A stretch of DNA of 64,000 nt from Harmothoe impar (GCA_947462335.1 OX381714.1:36108025-36172024), one strand, 5' to 3'; positions 35,997-46,440 are shown, counted from the stretch's first letter. Numbers and translations are program-made. The notes: generated by a model from the letters alone, not told the origin.

Positions 35997-36076
35997 GTAA
36001 GGGGCAGTTTTGGATGGGGTTTGAGTATTAGGGGAGGTCTGTGGCTTCTTGTTTGGGATTGTTGTTTCCCATACAG

Positions 36077-36122
36077 CGGGTATTAGAAAACAGTGTGGCT
36101 TCTTGGGCCAATTTAGCGTTAG
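36077..36122 (+). CDS. Candidate exon 5 (small)
   Basis: A strong acceptor (gggattgttgtttcccatacag) opens in phase 0 with RVLENSVASWANLAL. The donor ttag-gtttgg ends it in phase 1. The weak donor makes this the least certain exon of the series, apart from the proposed terminal one. Confidence 0.25.
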
Positions 36123-36390
36123 GTTTGGGCAAGACTGGATTGCATAGGACATATTCTCTGTTTTCACTAGTAACAATATGTAATGTCGATTTCTCTTTTT
36201 TTTCCAAATCTCACTTCCAAAATGTCCATTTAAGGTAGATAGCAACAATAACAGCAGGGATTTAACACCATTCCATTCTTACCTATACATGTAAACTGTC
36301 CATGTCTTTCCCCTCTCTAGCAGTCTAGTTGCAAGAAATGGCCACTCCCTCGACCCCCCCCCCCCCCCCCATTTACTCTACTATCTTCAG

Positions 36391-36443
36391 GTAGTTTCCC
36401 TGTAACCACAGGAGGTGACAGCTTCTATAACCAGCTACCACAG
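36391..36443 (+). CDS. Candidate exon 6
   Basis: A very long pyrimidine tract (poly-C, then atttactctactatcttcag) precedes 53 bases reading SFPVTTGGDSFYNQLPQ, ending at donor cacag-gtaatg in phase 0. A second acceptor, accacag, 20 bases inside allows a shorter form. The phase-1 start fits exon 5. Confidence 0.35.
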
Positions 36444-37650
36444 GTAATGTAGTGGGGTATTTTAAGGTACATTGGGTTACAAGGGAAGCGTGAGGCAGGG
36501 GTGAGAGTGATGATGAAAGGGGGCAGGCAGATGGGGGTAGAGGGGTGAGAATGGGGAGGGGCTGGGTAGTAAGTGGGCAAACCCTAGACAAGATGGTACA
36601 GGGAACGTGGCTGCTCCTGCTTAGCCTGCTATTAGTAGTGTGAAAGGGGTTGGTCTTAAAGGTAACAATGAGGGGTAATTATTCTAGAATTAGGTTTACA
36701 TGACTATGTATACTCAGGTTGTAAACCACTATACACAATAGACCCCTACACAGAAGAACCAATGCAATGTGGCATCTAAGACATCATGATTATAATGAAG
36801 ATTTATCTAAAGAAATCAATAAAAGGTATCAAAAAACTTATGAACCAAGTTTGAATTTACCTTTCTTTTAGATATCAAATCAAAACATAATTATTTCATC
36901 GTACACTGACGATGTGATATACTTCATCACTGTTTACCCAAAACGTCGAATTTGTCCCTTAAATATTCATCACTTGTAAAAACATTACGGAAAGCTCTGA
37001 AAACATTAAAATTATGGAGGTAAACATGTCCTTTCAAATTTCTAAAGTGATCTGGAGATCAGTCTCCAAGGTGGACTTCCTCATGAGAGTTGTTAGTTTG
37101 CCCTAACTTGAAGTGACCTGCTGTCTAGACGTTTTTACATGAAACATTCACAGGTACAGGTAAATATCATATAGTCACATGGTGCGCAGCTCAACTTCAT
37201 TACTTTTTAAATAGTTTTGTTGACACGTCTCATGTATATACCTCCGGGGATGCCAGTTGAGAAGAATTATTTACAATAAAAAATATAGTTATACTATTAC
37301 TAGGATACTGAGTCCTGTGTTTGCCCGTATGTCCACTAGAGTAATGTGATTGTCATTTTAATAGACCAGTGATGAGGACACCACTAGCGAGTCATTATCA
37401 AGTGCAAGAGATAACATGTGAAAATAACCGATAGAAATTAAAAGTATATTATGTTCATGTTAATTTAGTAGTTATCCATGAAGTACCTTATGTCAATTAG
37501 TCTCAACATTGATTGTGCGAACCCAACTAAAACTATACCCAGGGGTATCTTTGACCCCCACCCCTGAAACCCCGCAACCCGTAACCCCTTTTAACCATGA
37601 CTCTACATATATATTCACACAGAAACAAAAGGTTTCCAAGAAGCACTCAG

Positions 37651-37740
37651 GTGTCCGGGTCCGGTGTCTCATCAACTGATCACCCCCATGAATATTCACA
37701 CCTTGCCCCATGCGACCCCTGGTGGAGCCACACCGCGTGA
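37651..37740 (+). CDS. Possible terminal exon
   Basis: After an acceptor-like aagcactcag a phase-0 frame reads VSGSGVSSTDHPHEYSHLAP then CDPWWSHTA and stops at TGA 37738-37740. Its phase would fit exon 6 at 36391-36443. The pyrimidine tract is weak and no poly(A) signal was tied to it. Confidence 0.2.
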   Translation: MSGSGVSSTDHPHEYSHLAPCDPWWSHTA

Positions 37741-38648
37741 GGCGGCACCTGGGGGCAAGTGCCTTCCGGGGTGTGTGTTATCGCCATACCCAGGCCCTGT
37801 AGTGCCTACCCTAGGGGTGGGACTCACTCAGGGTGTGGGGAAGGGGTTGAGGTTCCTGTTCCTAGTTGCCTCCACTGCCATTTCCTGTCCGTCTCTAGAG
37901 GTGCTATTGAACACCGGAAGTGGATTTCATGATTCCAATCATGGGAATGGACATCCCATCTCAATAGGTTTCCCGGTGTTGTTTCTCTAATTGATTGCCA
38001 TAATCAGACCAGCTCCTTAAGTGCATCTCTTACCTGTCTAAGGAAGTTCCTACTGCAACACAACTTAAATATTGATAGTGTATTATTTGTGAACTCTTTA
38101 ATATGGGATTGCTGGAGCCTTTACCTATTTTATCTAATATAAATCTGGTGCAGTTTGGGTACTTGTTAACCCAATTATTTTCCACTGCTTTCAGACTTGA
38201 TAAAGATTATTAGATCTCTGATTTTATTCTGAGATAATCTTATTCTAAGTTGAACTTCCTTTCTTGTGACATCAACATCGTGCTCCCGCGGATATACAAT
38301 AAACACCTCTAATTAATTCCATCCTAACCAATCTTACATAGAGGAAAGCATGGCTATATAGAGCACAATTCCTGGGGGAAACAGTTTGGCAATCTTCCCC
38401 CACCAGTGCCTACTATTGTTATACTATGGAACCTAGTGGCCGTTAGACTATGTGAAAAATGGAGAACATGGTGCTTACAGAAATCCTAATGAACTTGGGT
38501 CCACTATGCCTTTTACTGTTAATAGAGCCTCCTTTTGAATCAGCCCTGATATGAAGTTAACTTGCCAACCCCAAAACTGCCAGGTCTGTCTCTATCAGTT
38601 CCACACCAATTGGCAGGCCTAAGTATCTGCTTAGAGAGTGATTCCAAT

Positions 38649-38731
38649 ATGGCCGCCGATCTCTACTGGTTCCCGTCGCTGCAGCAGTGCATTAACCAAG
38701 GGTCCGACGTGCCCAAACAAGATGGCGGCAG
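38649..38731 (+). CDS. Candidate first coding exon with YY1-type sites
   Basis: ATG at 38649 (ccaatATGGCC) opens MAADLYWFPSLQQCINQGSD then VPKQDGG, ending at donor gcag-gttta in phase 2. Both ends carry ATGGCCGCC or AAGATGGCGGC words that match YY1 sites, common at the 5' ends of genes. The codon composition is CpG-rich against an AT-rich background. The opposite strand is also open, so orientation is not proven. The family is not recognised. Confidence 0.42.
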
Positions 38732-39791
38732 GTTTAATTAAGTGGGGGTGATTAATGGCATGTATGGTGTGGTATAGGGACGGAGGGGATGGGAGAGGGG
38801 AGTAAGGGGGCACCCATTTTGAGGTCAGGGGCATATCTGTGTTACAGACGATACAGTGCCGAGTCATGGACTTTCTATATTTAGACACTCATCAAAGCCT
38901 AAAATAGTCATCTACCCCGGTACCTCTCTTATGAGGATCAATAATAGCATTCTCTTATTTCCCTATCTAATGGTAATTAGCTATGTACAGCTGTGTATAA
39001 TGTTGGGTCTGGTGCAGTCTGGTGCCGTCCGAGCATTCTCTTTCCAGCAACATTGTGATAGTTCTCCTGTGTTCATCATGACATAGATTAAGTTTACTAT
39101 TTTTAGGCTTCTGATCTATCTTCTTCTTTTTTTAACAGTGGTATTCAAAAGGAGTTGGTGTTTCTAAAATACGTTTACAATATCTTCATAATACATTCAT
39201 TACATATCGTCATTCACAGACCATTCATGTTATATACTACCCCGTGTATAGTCCTCTTTAATGTAAATAATCCATTATACAAGGTATACTGTTACCCTAA
39301 TAGTGACAGTGGTATGGGATGGGGTCAATGATCACTTGGTCAATGATCACTGAATCGTGGTGTAGAGTAGTCAATAATCTTATGGTAAATAGATACACAT
39401 AAAGTGGTCTATATATATATATATATAGAGATAAAACACCTTGGAGGTTGCTATATATAGCATTTAAATCTTAATTCAACAAACTATGATATCATCATCT
39501 TTATAAATAGAACATACCTTGAGATGCGGGTCCACGACTATCCACCCCGGTAATCCTGAGAGGTAAAATACCTTCCCTAAAATGAAAAAAAGGAAATTTG
39601 GTTAGACATACAATTATATCCAGCATATAAGGTACATACAAGTCAATAGAACATCACTTTGGGGGCGATGCAAGTGGGTAAATTAGGCATTGTTGTAGCA
39701 CTTCGGATCTGCATGGTTTCACTATTTCAGCCCCTTAGCACATACTTTAAAAGTACAGACAGGTCTGACTATACACAAGGGATCTAGTTAT

Positions 39792-39996
39792 CCCCTTATG
39801 AACCGCAAAGGAGCATTATGCCCTTTGTCGCCATGATGCATGAACGCAGCCCTACATGGGCAGTAACTCGCGAGCGCTGCATTCAAGGATCATGCCGTCA
39901 CCATGGGATTGACACACTCCCGCCCTGGCTGCATCAATGCATGATGATGATGAATGACATAGAACATTAAGCACTAGGCGGCCCTTATAGGGTTAG
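39792..39996. mobile_element. TTAA-type MITE, copy 9
   Basis: cgccatgatgcatgaacgca, gcagtaactcgcgagcgctg and attgacacactcccg appear in order. The right end is gcggcccttatagggtta. Confidence 0.65.
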
Positions 39997-40889
39997 ATAG
40001 CCTTCTCTCCTTGTCGATCCCTCTATTATACTCAGACACAGCCCTCATGTCCTCATCTTCCTCTCCACTGCTGGAGGCATTCATGGGCAAACACTAGCAG
40101 TGCTCAGGTTAGGAATAATCACAAATGTGAAATGTGGACAAAAAAAAGGGTTGACAATACAGTGGTGCTGTTGTAGACTTATGAAAGGAGGTGTTTGTTC
40201 TACGCAGGTTTGACTGGTAGCATCCCTTTGTTTGCATTGTTATCCGCCGCTTTAAGCCAGACTGAATTCCTTGGTCTGCATTCTTTGGCGATTTAACTAG
40301 GACTACTACACATTGTCCAGTTCAAAATGGCAGGGCATGTCAGGCCCTTATCCCACAAAACGGCCCTTATCCCCCAAAAGACTATCGTTTTGGAACATAA
40401 GGGCTGACATCAGGCCCTTATCCCACAAAAGTGGCCTTAAAGCACAAAAGCCCTTATCCCACATAAGAAATGCCCTTATCCCACAAAAGCCCTTATCCCC
40501 CAAAACCCATATAATGGTGTCATATCCCTACCAGCCCTTATCTCCCAAAACGTATATATATATATATACATATATGCTCAGTACCAACTTATCTCCCAAA
40601 ACCTTTATATACAGCTCTCATCCATCAACCAGTTCTACTTGCCCTTATCCCCCTAAACCCATATGATGGTGTCATATCCCTACCTGCCCTTATCTCCCAA
40701 AACGTATATATATGCTCAGTACCAATTTATCTCCCAAAACCTTTATATACCGCTCTCATCCATCAACCGGTTCTACTTGCCCTTATGCCCCAAAACCCAT
40801 ATACTGTTGTCATATCCCTACCAGCCCTTATCCCCCAAAACCCATATAATAGTGTGATATCCCTACCTGCCCTTATTCCCCAAAACCCA

Positions 40890-41140
40890 TATAATGAGGA
40901 ACAAGGAGACAAACTTTATATAAAGTGGAGTTTATCCTGTGAGTAGTATATGAACATGGCATACAGGTTCAGGATACATTTGAAACAGTTTGGATGCGAC
41001 AGATTAAACAGTGGAGTCTTTTTCTAACATAAAGCGTCCCAGTACATATAGTGAACAGATATAGGGCCTAGTAACATAGTAGGCTATGTGTGGATGATAT
41101 CATGCAATAAGTGTCACAAGTCAGTTTGCTGCAGGTGAGC
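40890..41140 (-). repeat. Split direct repeat B, outer copy
   Basis: The 251 bp repeat 41356-41606 without a visible difference. It includes the last codons and stop of the recombinase ORF and a TATA-like tttatataaag. The outer end is the heptamer tataatg (40890-40896) joined to the target. Confidence 0.9.
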
Positions 41141-41186
41141 GCCTATAGCTCAGTGTTCCTATACCCTTAAGGGTGGGTGGGAGTGG

Positions 41187-41362
41187 TAAGTCTTTGATCC
41201 TCTCCTGGAGGCGGCTTGAGATGAAAGGACCGGACCGCGGGATGCGGGGCCTTATATAGGAGGGGTGGCAGCACTGTCTCTTAGTACCGGACGCTCCCGG
41301 TAGGAGGTGGTCAGTTTGCCGCCTCGCCCCATTACCAGCAATGCACGCATTCCTCTATAATG
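41187..41362 (-). repeat. Split direct repeat A, internal copy
   Basis: The 176 bp are identical by eye to 46131-46306. It abuts the internal B copy, sharing the heptamer tataatg at 41356-41362. This B/A junction is the sequence expected in a circular intermediate. Confidence 0.9.
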
Positions 41363-41606
41363 AGGAACAAGGAGACAAACTTTATATAAAGTGGAGTTTA
41401 TCCTGTGAGTAGTATATGAACATGGCATACAGGTTCAGGATACATTTGAAACAGTTTGGATGCGACAGATTAAACAGTGGAGTCTTTTTCTAACATAAAG
41501 CGTCCCAGTACATATAGTGAACAGATATAGGGCCTAGTAACATAGTAGGCTATGTGTGGATGATATCATGCAATAAGTGTCACAAGTCAGTTTGCTGCAG
41601 GTGAGC
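41356..41606 (-). repeat. Split direct repeat B, internal copy
   Basis: It matches 40890-41140 over 251 bp. It overlaps the 3' end of the recombinase ORF, so both B copies end the reading frame in the same way. Confidence 0.9.
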
Positions 41607-42609
41607 CAAATAATGTGGCCATGGCTGTGGCCACAGCAGCAGTGGACTGGCGAGGGACATAAGCTGACATGGCTGAGTCTGACTTCCAGGTGCCATGTTC
41701 TTTAATGTCCTCCCGGGCTGCCCCAGCTGCCCTGGCGGCCAGGGACCCCCCCCTTCTGAGAGAGTGAGAGGACGTCGACTGGGCATATGGGCACCCAAGC
41801 ACCACCAGGGCTCGCTTCAGGATGTCAACCAGTACTTTGGTCGTCAGGGCACGTCCAGTAGACAGGAGGAAGGCTGGGGATCCAGGTGACCCCGGGATGG
41901 CAGCAGCATAGGCATCCCAGGCAGCTGCCGGGCATGCATGACTGCCCTGGAGGCGGGGCAGGACCAGGACCACAGGGTCACGGCCCACAGTCAGGGTCTT
42001 ACTTGACCTGATAGTAACTAGGAGCCCTGTCTCAGTTGAGGTAATGTCCATGCGTCGTAGAGTGTGAGGGCCACTCCACAGAGTGGCTGAGTGGGCTAGG
42101 AGGTTGGAGGTACAGAGAAACCCAAAGTACCCCATAGTGAGGGCCGCCACCAAGGTGAGTCCTTCAGGGACCCTGGCGAGCAGCTCACATGCCATCACCA
42201 GGTACCTGGGTTCAAGCCCCGGAGCCGGGGAGGGTTTATAGTTAGATAGTCTAACCACCCCTTTTTGAACAGCCTTGGCCTTAGGGGAGGAGAGGGCCGA
42301 AGGGTTACCTCCTCTGTCTGTGATCCAGGCCCTAGCCCCACTCACATAGTTTTTGCAGGAGAGAGGAGACTCAAGAGAATTTGCCAAAAATTGCATGTAC
42401 ATGCAGGAGTCTGCTATCGAGGGGCAAAGGAGGTCGACTCCATATGCAAGGCCGAATGTCAGGTAGTATTCTGCCTGGCGTCCCTTATTCTGAGCTGACT
42501 CTTCCGTCAGGGCTGCCGACAAGGAGTTGAGGGTCTGGCGGCCTAGAGGAGTATCTGAAGACAGAACAAGGTTGTTATATACATGTGAAGTATGGGTGAG
42601 GAGAGACAT
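41587..42609 (-). CDS. ORF3, tyrosine recombinase (first catalytic Arg replaced)
   Basis: The 340-residue protein fits the length of DIRS/Ngaro recombinases, which insert the circular cDNA through a covalent tyrosine intermediate without a target duplication. The C-terminal half shows the second catalytic cluster HSLRRGG (His282, Arg285), then HGTW (Trp308) and the nucleophile Tyr317 in SAYVPR. At the site of the first catalytic Arg, in MGYFGFLCTSNLL, residue 166 is Cys (codon TGT, 42112-42114), one transition away from Arg in a CpG context. The ATG at 42609 overlaps the end of ORF2 by 35 bases. The frame is otherwise intact. The copy is probably inactive in trans and cis unless the alignment of that Arg is mistaken. 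Confidence 0.9.
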   Translation of the reverse strand: MSLLTHTSHVYNNLVLSSDTPLGRQTLNSLSAALTEESAQNKGRQAEYYLTFGLAYGVDLLCPSIADSCMYMQFLANSLESPLSCKNYVSGARAWITDRGGNPSALSSPKAKAVQKGVVRLSNYKPSPAPGLEPRYLVMACELLARVPEGLTLVAALTMGYFGFLCTSNLLAHSATLWSGPHTLRRMDITSTETGLLVTIRSSKTLTVGRDPVVLVLPRLQGSHACPAAAWDAYAAAIPGSPGSPAFLLSTGRALTTKVLVDILKRALVVLGCPYAQSTSSHSLRRGGSLAARAAGAAREDIKEHGTWKSDSAMSAYVPRQSTAAVATAMATLFGSPAAN

Positions 42610-43723
42610 GTTTAGTGTGTAACAGGTGTCTTTCAGCTATGAGTCTTTTGGCCTTGGTGACCATATGGGGGAGGTGTTGCCTTGACAGGGCATCTGCCAG
42701 AGGGATGTCAGCGCCGCGCTTGTGTACTATCTGTACAGTATGGTCATGTATTGCCGCATCCACCCACAGCTGACGGGCACAGGCTGCCAGGACTCCATCC
42801 TTTGTCTTGCCTGAGTGTAGGGCCTGCTGGGATCCTATATTGTCTGTGTATAGTACTATGTGGAGTCCCTGGGACTCTACCGGTAGGAGGGTACGGTATG
42901 CTATTAGAAGGTTGACCGCCTCCCTCTGTACTATGTCCTTGTATGCCTTCTTGAATGCCATGTCGTAGGTGAGGCTATAGTAGTGGGTCTTTGAGCAGCC
43001 ACCACCACCGACCAGTGAGGAGTCACATTCTACCGGGAACTCAGTCCTAGGTGGGCTCAGGAGGTAGAGGCCATTTGTGTTCTGAGCAAATCTGTAGAAC
43101 CATGTGACATCTGCCCGGAAGCCATTGGACAGCCATGTGTAGCCTGTTTCAGGGGCTAGGCGGAGAGCATCCAGGATCCGCGAGAGGAATCTCCTAGCTG
43201 GAGGAATGCACTTTCCTATGTGAACAAGACGTCCCACCAGGGACTGAATATCCTTCTTTGTAGCACACTTCCTGTGGAGCCACAAGGAGCAGTCATTGAC
43301 TATGTCATTGAGTTTGGGTCTTGGTATGGACAGGGTGAGGGCCAGGGTGTCCACACAGAATCCCAGCCATTCCAACACTGTTGTGGGAGGAGTGCATTTG
43401 TCGGGGGAGAGTTGGACCCCAAGACGAGCTGCCAAGGTCAGGAATGCTCCATAGTCCTTAGTGGCCTGAGCCTTGGTAGGTGCTGCACCACAAAAGTCAT
43501 CTAAGTATGCCAGAGTCCACGTATTAGCCCGGCCTAGAATGTAGGCCATAGCATTGGTTGTGCGCTGGCACGCAGAGGCTGAGAGCCTAGCACCAAATGG
43601 GGGTGTGACCTCAAGATAGTATTTACCGTTAAAGGTGAACCCCAGGAGGGGGAGGTCACTAGGCTGGGCCCTTAGCTGTTTATAGGCCCGAGACAAGTCC
43701 GATTTCCATAGATAGGCCCCCAC
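42575..43723 (-). pseudogene. ORF2, 3' part: reverse transcriptase palm and RNase H
   Basis: The segment starts inside RT motif A (Asp9 in WKSDLSRAYKQL) and holds the catalytic YLDD (Asp75, Asp76). A thumb region and an RNase H domain follow, with acidic residues Asp234 (VECDSS), Glu268 (QREAVNLL), Asp294 (YTDNIGSQQAL) and Asp344 (PLADALSR). It has no ATG of its own at the start; a stop lies two codons upstream in this frame. It is the continuation of 43680-44651 in another frame, separated by one extra base in a run of five C on plus (43717-43721). No methyltransferase domain is visible, which favours Ngaro over DIRS1. Confidence 0.9.
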
Positions 43724-44651
43724 GTCCTAGGGCTAGGACTTTTGTACACAGGTCCTCTATGGAGGGGAGAGTGTAGGGGCGAAGCTCCCCATCAATGACA
43801 TTTTTTGTGATACCTGCATTCACGCTATGTCCGTCAGGGGAAGACATGTCGAGTATTATCCGGCGACTGTCTGTGTCACTTTTAGGGGCTGTCATGAGGG
43901 GCGACAGCTGAGTCCAAGGGGTGAAAGGAGGGCAGTCAAAGGGACCTATAAGGCCCCCAAGTGTAAGCTCCCTATCAATGAAGGCATTTATGTGAGATGA
44001 GTAGTGGACGGCAGAAGAGTGGTTCCTCTGGGCAGCTACCGGGGGGAAGGGGGAAGTGTACCCCACCGGCCACCCAAACTCCAAGTAGTCACATAAAGCC
44101 TTGTCATGGTAATGCTCCAGGTCCTGGCGCCAATTGTTTATATTCAGACCCGAGGGGACCCTAAGCCTAGCGCCCAGTCTGTTAGGGAGGCAGGTAGCAG
44201 TAGTAGCCGTGTACAGACTGGCATACTGAGGATGGGCTTCCCACTGAGACTGGACTAGTGTAGGCCAGCAGGCTTTCTTTGCGGAGGCAAATTCCACAGG
44301 GGAGGGGCCTACTTTGGTAGGCGCAGGCGGTACCACTGTGGGATCAAAGTTGAGCGGGAGATGTTGACCATCAGCAAAAATGTCCTTATACCCTAGGCCC
44401 AACTGGCGGGCCGAGGCAGGGTGAAAGGGAGGGGCTGAAGGATCAAGGCTGCTGGTGGGGCGGGGTGGGCCTACACCTTTAAGAGGAACAGGGAGGCCAC
44501 CCATAGCCAGTGATAGCAGTCTGTCATTTATTTCACCAGTAGGGCCTATACGGGGAGCGTCCACACTTGGGAGGGGTGCAGGTCGTAGGCCTACTTCACA
44601 TTGAGTACTTGCAACATGAGGTGAGTAGCAGTTGTTAGGGGAGGAGTCCAT
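43680..44651 (-). pseudogene. ORF2, 5' part: N-terminal RT fingers
   Basis: From ATG 44651, 59 bases after the ORF1 stop, the frame covers a variable N-terminal region and then RT fingers: WTQLSPLMTAPKSDTDSRRI then ILDMSSPDGHSVN. It runs off frame just before motif A. The frame is open a little further upstream, but a TGA near 44752 limits it, so translation by reinitiation or an independent start is more likely than a long gag-pol fusion. The break falls inside the conserved RT fold, so it is a mutation or a base-call error, not programmed frameshifting. Confidence 0.85.
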
Positions 44652-44709
44652 AGAATTGCATGCGCCAACAATATCCAAGTTCTGTAGTAGGTGGCCGGTT
44701 TTGGCCGGC

Positions 44710-46101
44710 CTAGGCCTGAAAGGGGGCGTGGTTGGGAGGCGCTTCCCCTTTCAGACGGCAGGAACACTCAGCGTGGTAATGGACACGGTGGAGATTAGGA
44801 CGGCACCAAGAACAGTGATGACCCATGGGCTGACCTGCCTCAACATGACTATCAGGCTTTTGGCATCCTGATTGACTGTTAAAGGCTCGGCATGGTAAGT
44901 CAGCCCTATTTAGAGGAGCCCTTTGGCGAGGAGGGGCCTGTGTTGACTGAGCGGACTTGGCAGCAGCTGCAGGGGGCTTATAGGCCGCGGCAGGCTGAGC
45001 AGGCCTATAAGCTGTTGGGTAGGCTGACGCCGAGGCATAGGCAGGCGTGGGTGGATGAGGCAATACAACACTAGCAAAGCGGCGACCTGAGGCATTTCTG
45101 GCAGTGCCATGACGGAGGGCATGTATATCCATCACATCAGACCATGTCAAGCGGTTATCTGAGAGCTTAGTTAGGAGGTCCTCCGACCAGGTACGGACCT
45201 GTTCCAAGCTAAACTCAGCCCCATCCTCCGCCACATGTAGAGCGTGGCGGGACAGGTGGCGTTTATCAGCAGCAGGGGTTTTAGGGTCTTGGATGAGCCT
45301 ATATAGGCCGTACATGTACTCTAGCTCACTTAACATGTTAAGGGTTGTTTTAACACGGGCAGGGCCCCTTTGAATGTAGTGGTGGGGGTGCGTGTTCCTA
45401 CCTTTAATAGAAGACAACTGCTGTGCACTATTCAGCAGAACTTGAACCTTAGCTCCTAGTGTGGGGTCGTCAGCCTGAGCCAGGTTCAGAGGGAGCGTAG
45501 GCACTTGAGAGGCTGCAGCAACAGAGGCAGCCGGGATTGCGTCAGCGAAGAGATCAAAGATGTTGTCGGCATGTGCGTGCGCCTGGCCGCACGTGGCGGG
45601 AGGCTGGGCGCGTGGCGGGGGCTGCGCCACTCCAGGCGCCAGGCCGGCGGCACGTGGCGGCACGTGGGTCGGCACGCGCTCCGCCTGCGGCGTAGGCCTG
45701 TCATATGGGGTAGGCCTACTGGCCACAGCAGGAGGGAGCGTTGAGGGAACTTGAATCAATGAAACATCTACCTGTGCCGCTGTTGTTGCTGGTGTAGTCA
45801 GCGGCAAAGACTTGTCAATGCGGTCCAGGATGACAGCCGTGCTTGTGTCGACCTTGTTTTCTACTCCAGAGATTCTTGTCTCCAGAGCCGTCACCCTGGA
45901 CGTGAGGTCAGGGACCGCTGGCGGAGTTGGGCCGGCCGGCCCCGGGAGAGGCTGAGGGGCTCCGCTCAGGAGAGGATCCTCAGACTGAAGACATGGATCT
46001 TTTCTCGCTGCCCTAGATGCAATCCTTTTTGACTTCTTAGGTTCCGCTGCAGGCTTCCCTTTGCTGGGAGTCTTAGCGGGAGTCCTCGGTGCACGTGGCA
46101 T
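44710..46101 (-). CDS. ORF1, gag-like protein
   Basis: ATG 46101 opens 463 residues; an upstream extension to 46218 would need GTG and lies in the repeat, so it is not used. The N-terminus is basic and lysine-rich (MPRAPRTPAKTPSKGKPAA). A Pro/Ala-rich middle and a helical region (about residues 220-350) follow. A Cys/His cluster sits near the C-terminus (about 405-450), with the patterns CRAFNSQSGC, GHHCSWC and HYHAECSC. This resembles the zinc-binding tail of Ngaro/DIRS ORF1 proteins that package RNA. The frame is intact. Confidence 0.8.
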   Translation of the reverse strand: MPRAPRTPAKTPSKGKPAAEPKKSKRIASRAARKDPCLQSEDPLLSGAPQPLPGPAGPTPPAVPDLTSRVTALETRISGVENKVDTSTAVILDRIDKSLPLTTPATTAAQVDVSLIQVPSTLPPAVASRPTPYDRPTPQAERVPTHVPPRAAGLAPGVAQPPPRAQPPATCGQAHAHADNIFDLFADAIPAASVAAASQVPTLPLNLAQADDPTLGAKVQVLLNSAQQLSSIKGRNTHPHHYIQRGPARVKTTLNMLSELEYMYGLYRLIQDPKTPAADKRHLSRHALHVAEDGAEFSLEQVRTWSEDLLTKLSDNRLTWSDVMDIHALRHGTARNASGRRFASVVLPHPPTPAYASASAYPTAYRPAQPAAAYKPPAAAAKSAQSTQAPPRQRAPLNRADLPCRAFNSQSGCQKPDSHVEAGQPMGHHCSWCRPNLHRVHYHAECSCRLKGEAPPNHAPFQA

Positions 46102-46130
46102 GATCAGGCTAATATTAACTTTGTTAAAGC

Positions 46131-46306
46131 TAAGTCTTTGATCCTCTCCTGGAGGCGGCTTGAGATGAAAGGACCGGACCGCGGGATGCGGGGCCTTATA
46201 TAGGAGGGGTGGCAGCACTGTCTCTTAGTACCGGACGCTCCCGGTAGGAGGTGGTCAGTTTGCCGCCTCGCCCCATTACCAGCAATGCACGCATTCCTCT
46301 ATAATG
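46131..46306 (-). repeat. Split direct repeat A, outer copy with TATA box
   Basis: This copy lies upstream of ORF1 in element orientation. It carries TATATAAGG (46194-46203), about 95 bp before the ORF1 ATG, in a GC-rich context, so it is probably the promoter. It ends in tataatg at 46300-46306. Confidence 0.85.
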
Positions 46307-46383
46307 GTGTCATATCCCTACCTGCCCTTATCCCCCAAAACCCACATAATAGTGTCATATCCCTACCAGCCCTTATCTCCCAA

Positions 46384-46385
<2 letters not shown>

Positions 46386-46439
<54 letters not shown>

Positions 46440-46440
46440 T
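46386..46440. repeat. (TA)n microsatellite
   Basis: About 50 bases of alternating T and A lie within the TIR-transposon array. Shorter tracts of the same kind are at 40551-40575 and 46575-46590, always after the word ctcccaaaac. Confidence 0.9.

Larger units (their letters stand above)
36444..40330. other. Mostly noncoding interval
   Basis: Apart from the two candidate exons and the MITE listed here, this is AT-rich DNA without convincing exons. A (AT)n run lies at about 39411-39428, and a 15-bp direct duplication (ggtcaatgatcactt) at about 39335-39360. Confidence 0.4.
40890..46306 (-). mobile_element. Ngaro/PAT-like tyrosine-recombinase retrotransposon
   Basis: Reading on the minus strand the order is repeat A (46306-46131), ORF1, ORF2, ORF3 recombinase, repeat B (41606-41356), repeat A (41362-41187), a 46-bp spacer, and repeat B (41140-40890). 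This A-ORFs-B-A-B split direct repeat plan is diagnostic of Ngaro/PAT-type elements in the DIRS order. Repeats are 176 bp (A) and 251 bp (B), and each pair is identical by eye. The heptamer tataatg stands at both outer ends and at the B/A junction. There is no target duplication. The TIR-transposon repeat at 46756-46800 shows the empty site. ORF2 is frameshifted and ORF3 lacks a key Arg, so this copy is probably not autonomous. Confidence 0.92.

Noticed and set aside
42682..45754. Plus-strand frames across the retrotransposon
   Set aside because: They are shadows of the minus-strand RT, gag and recombinase ORFs.
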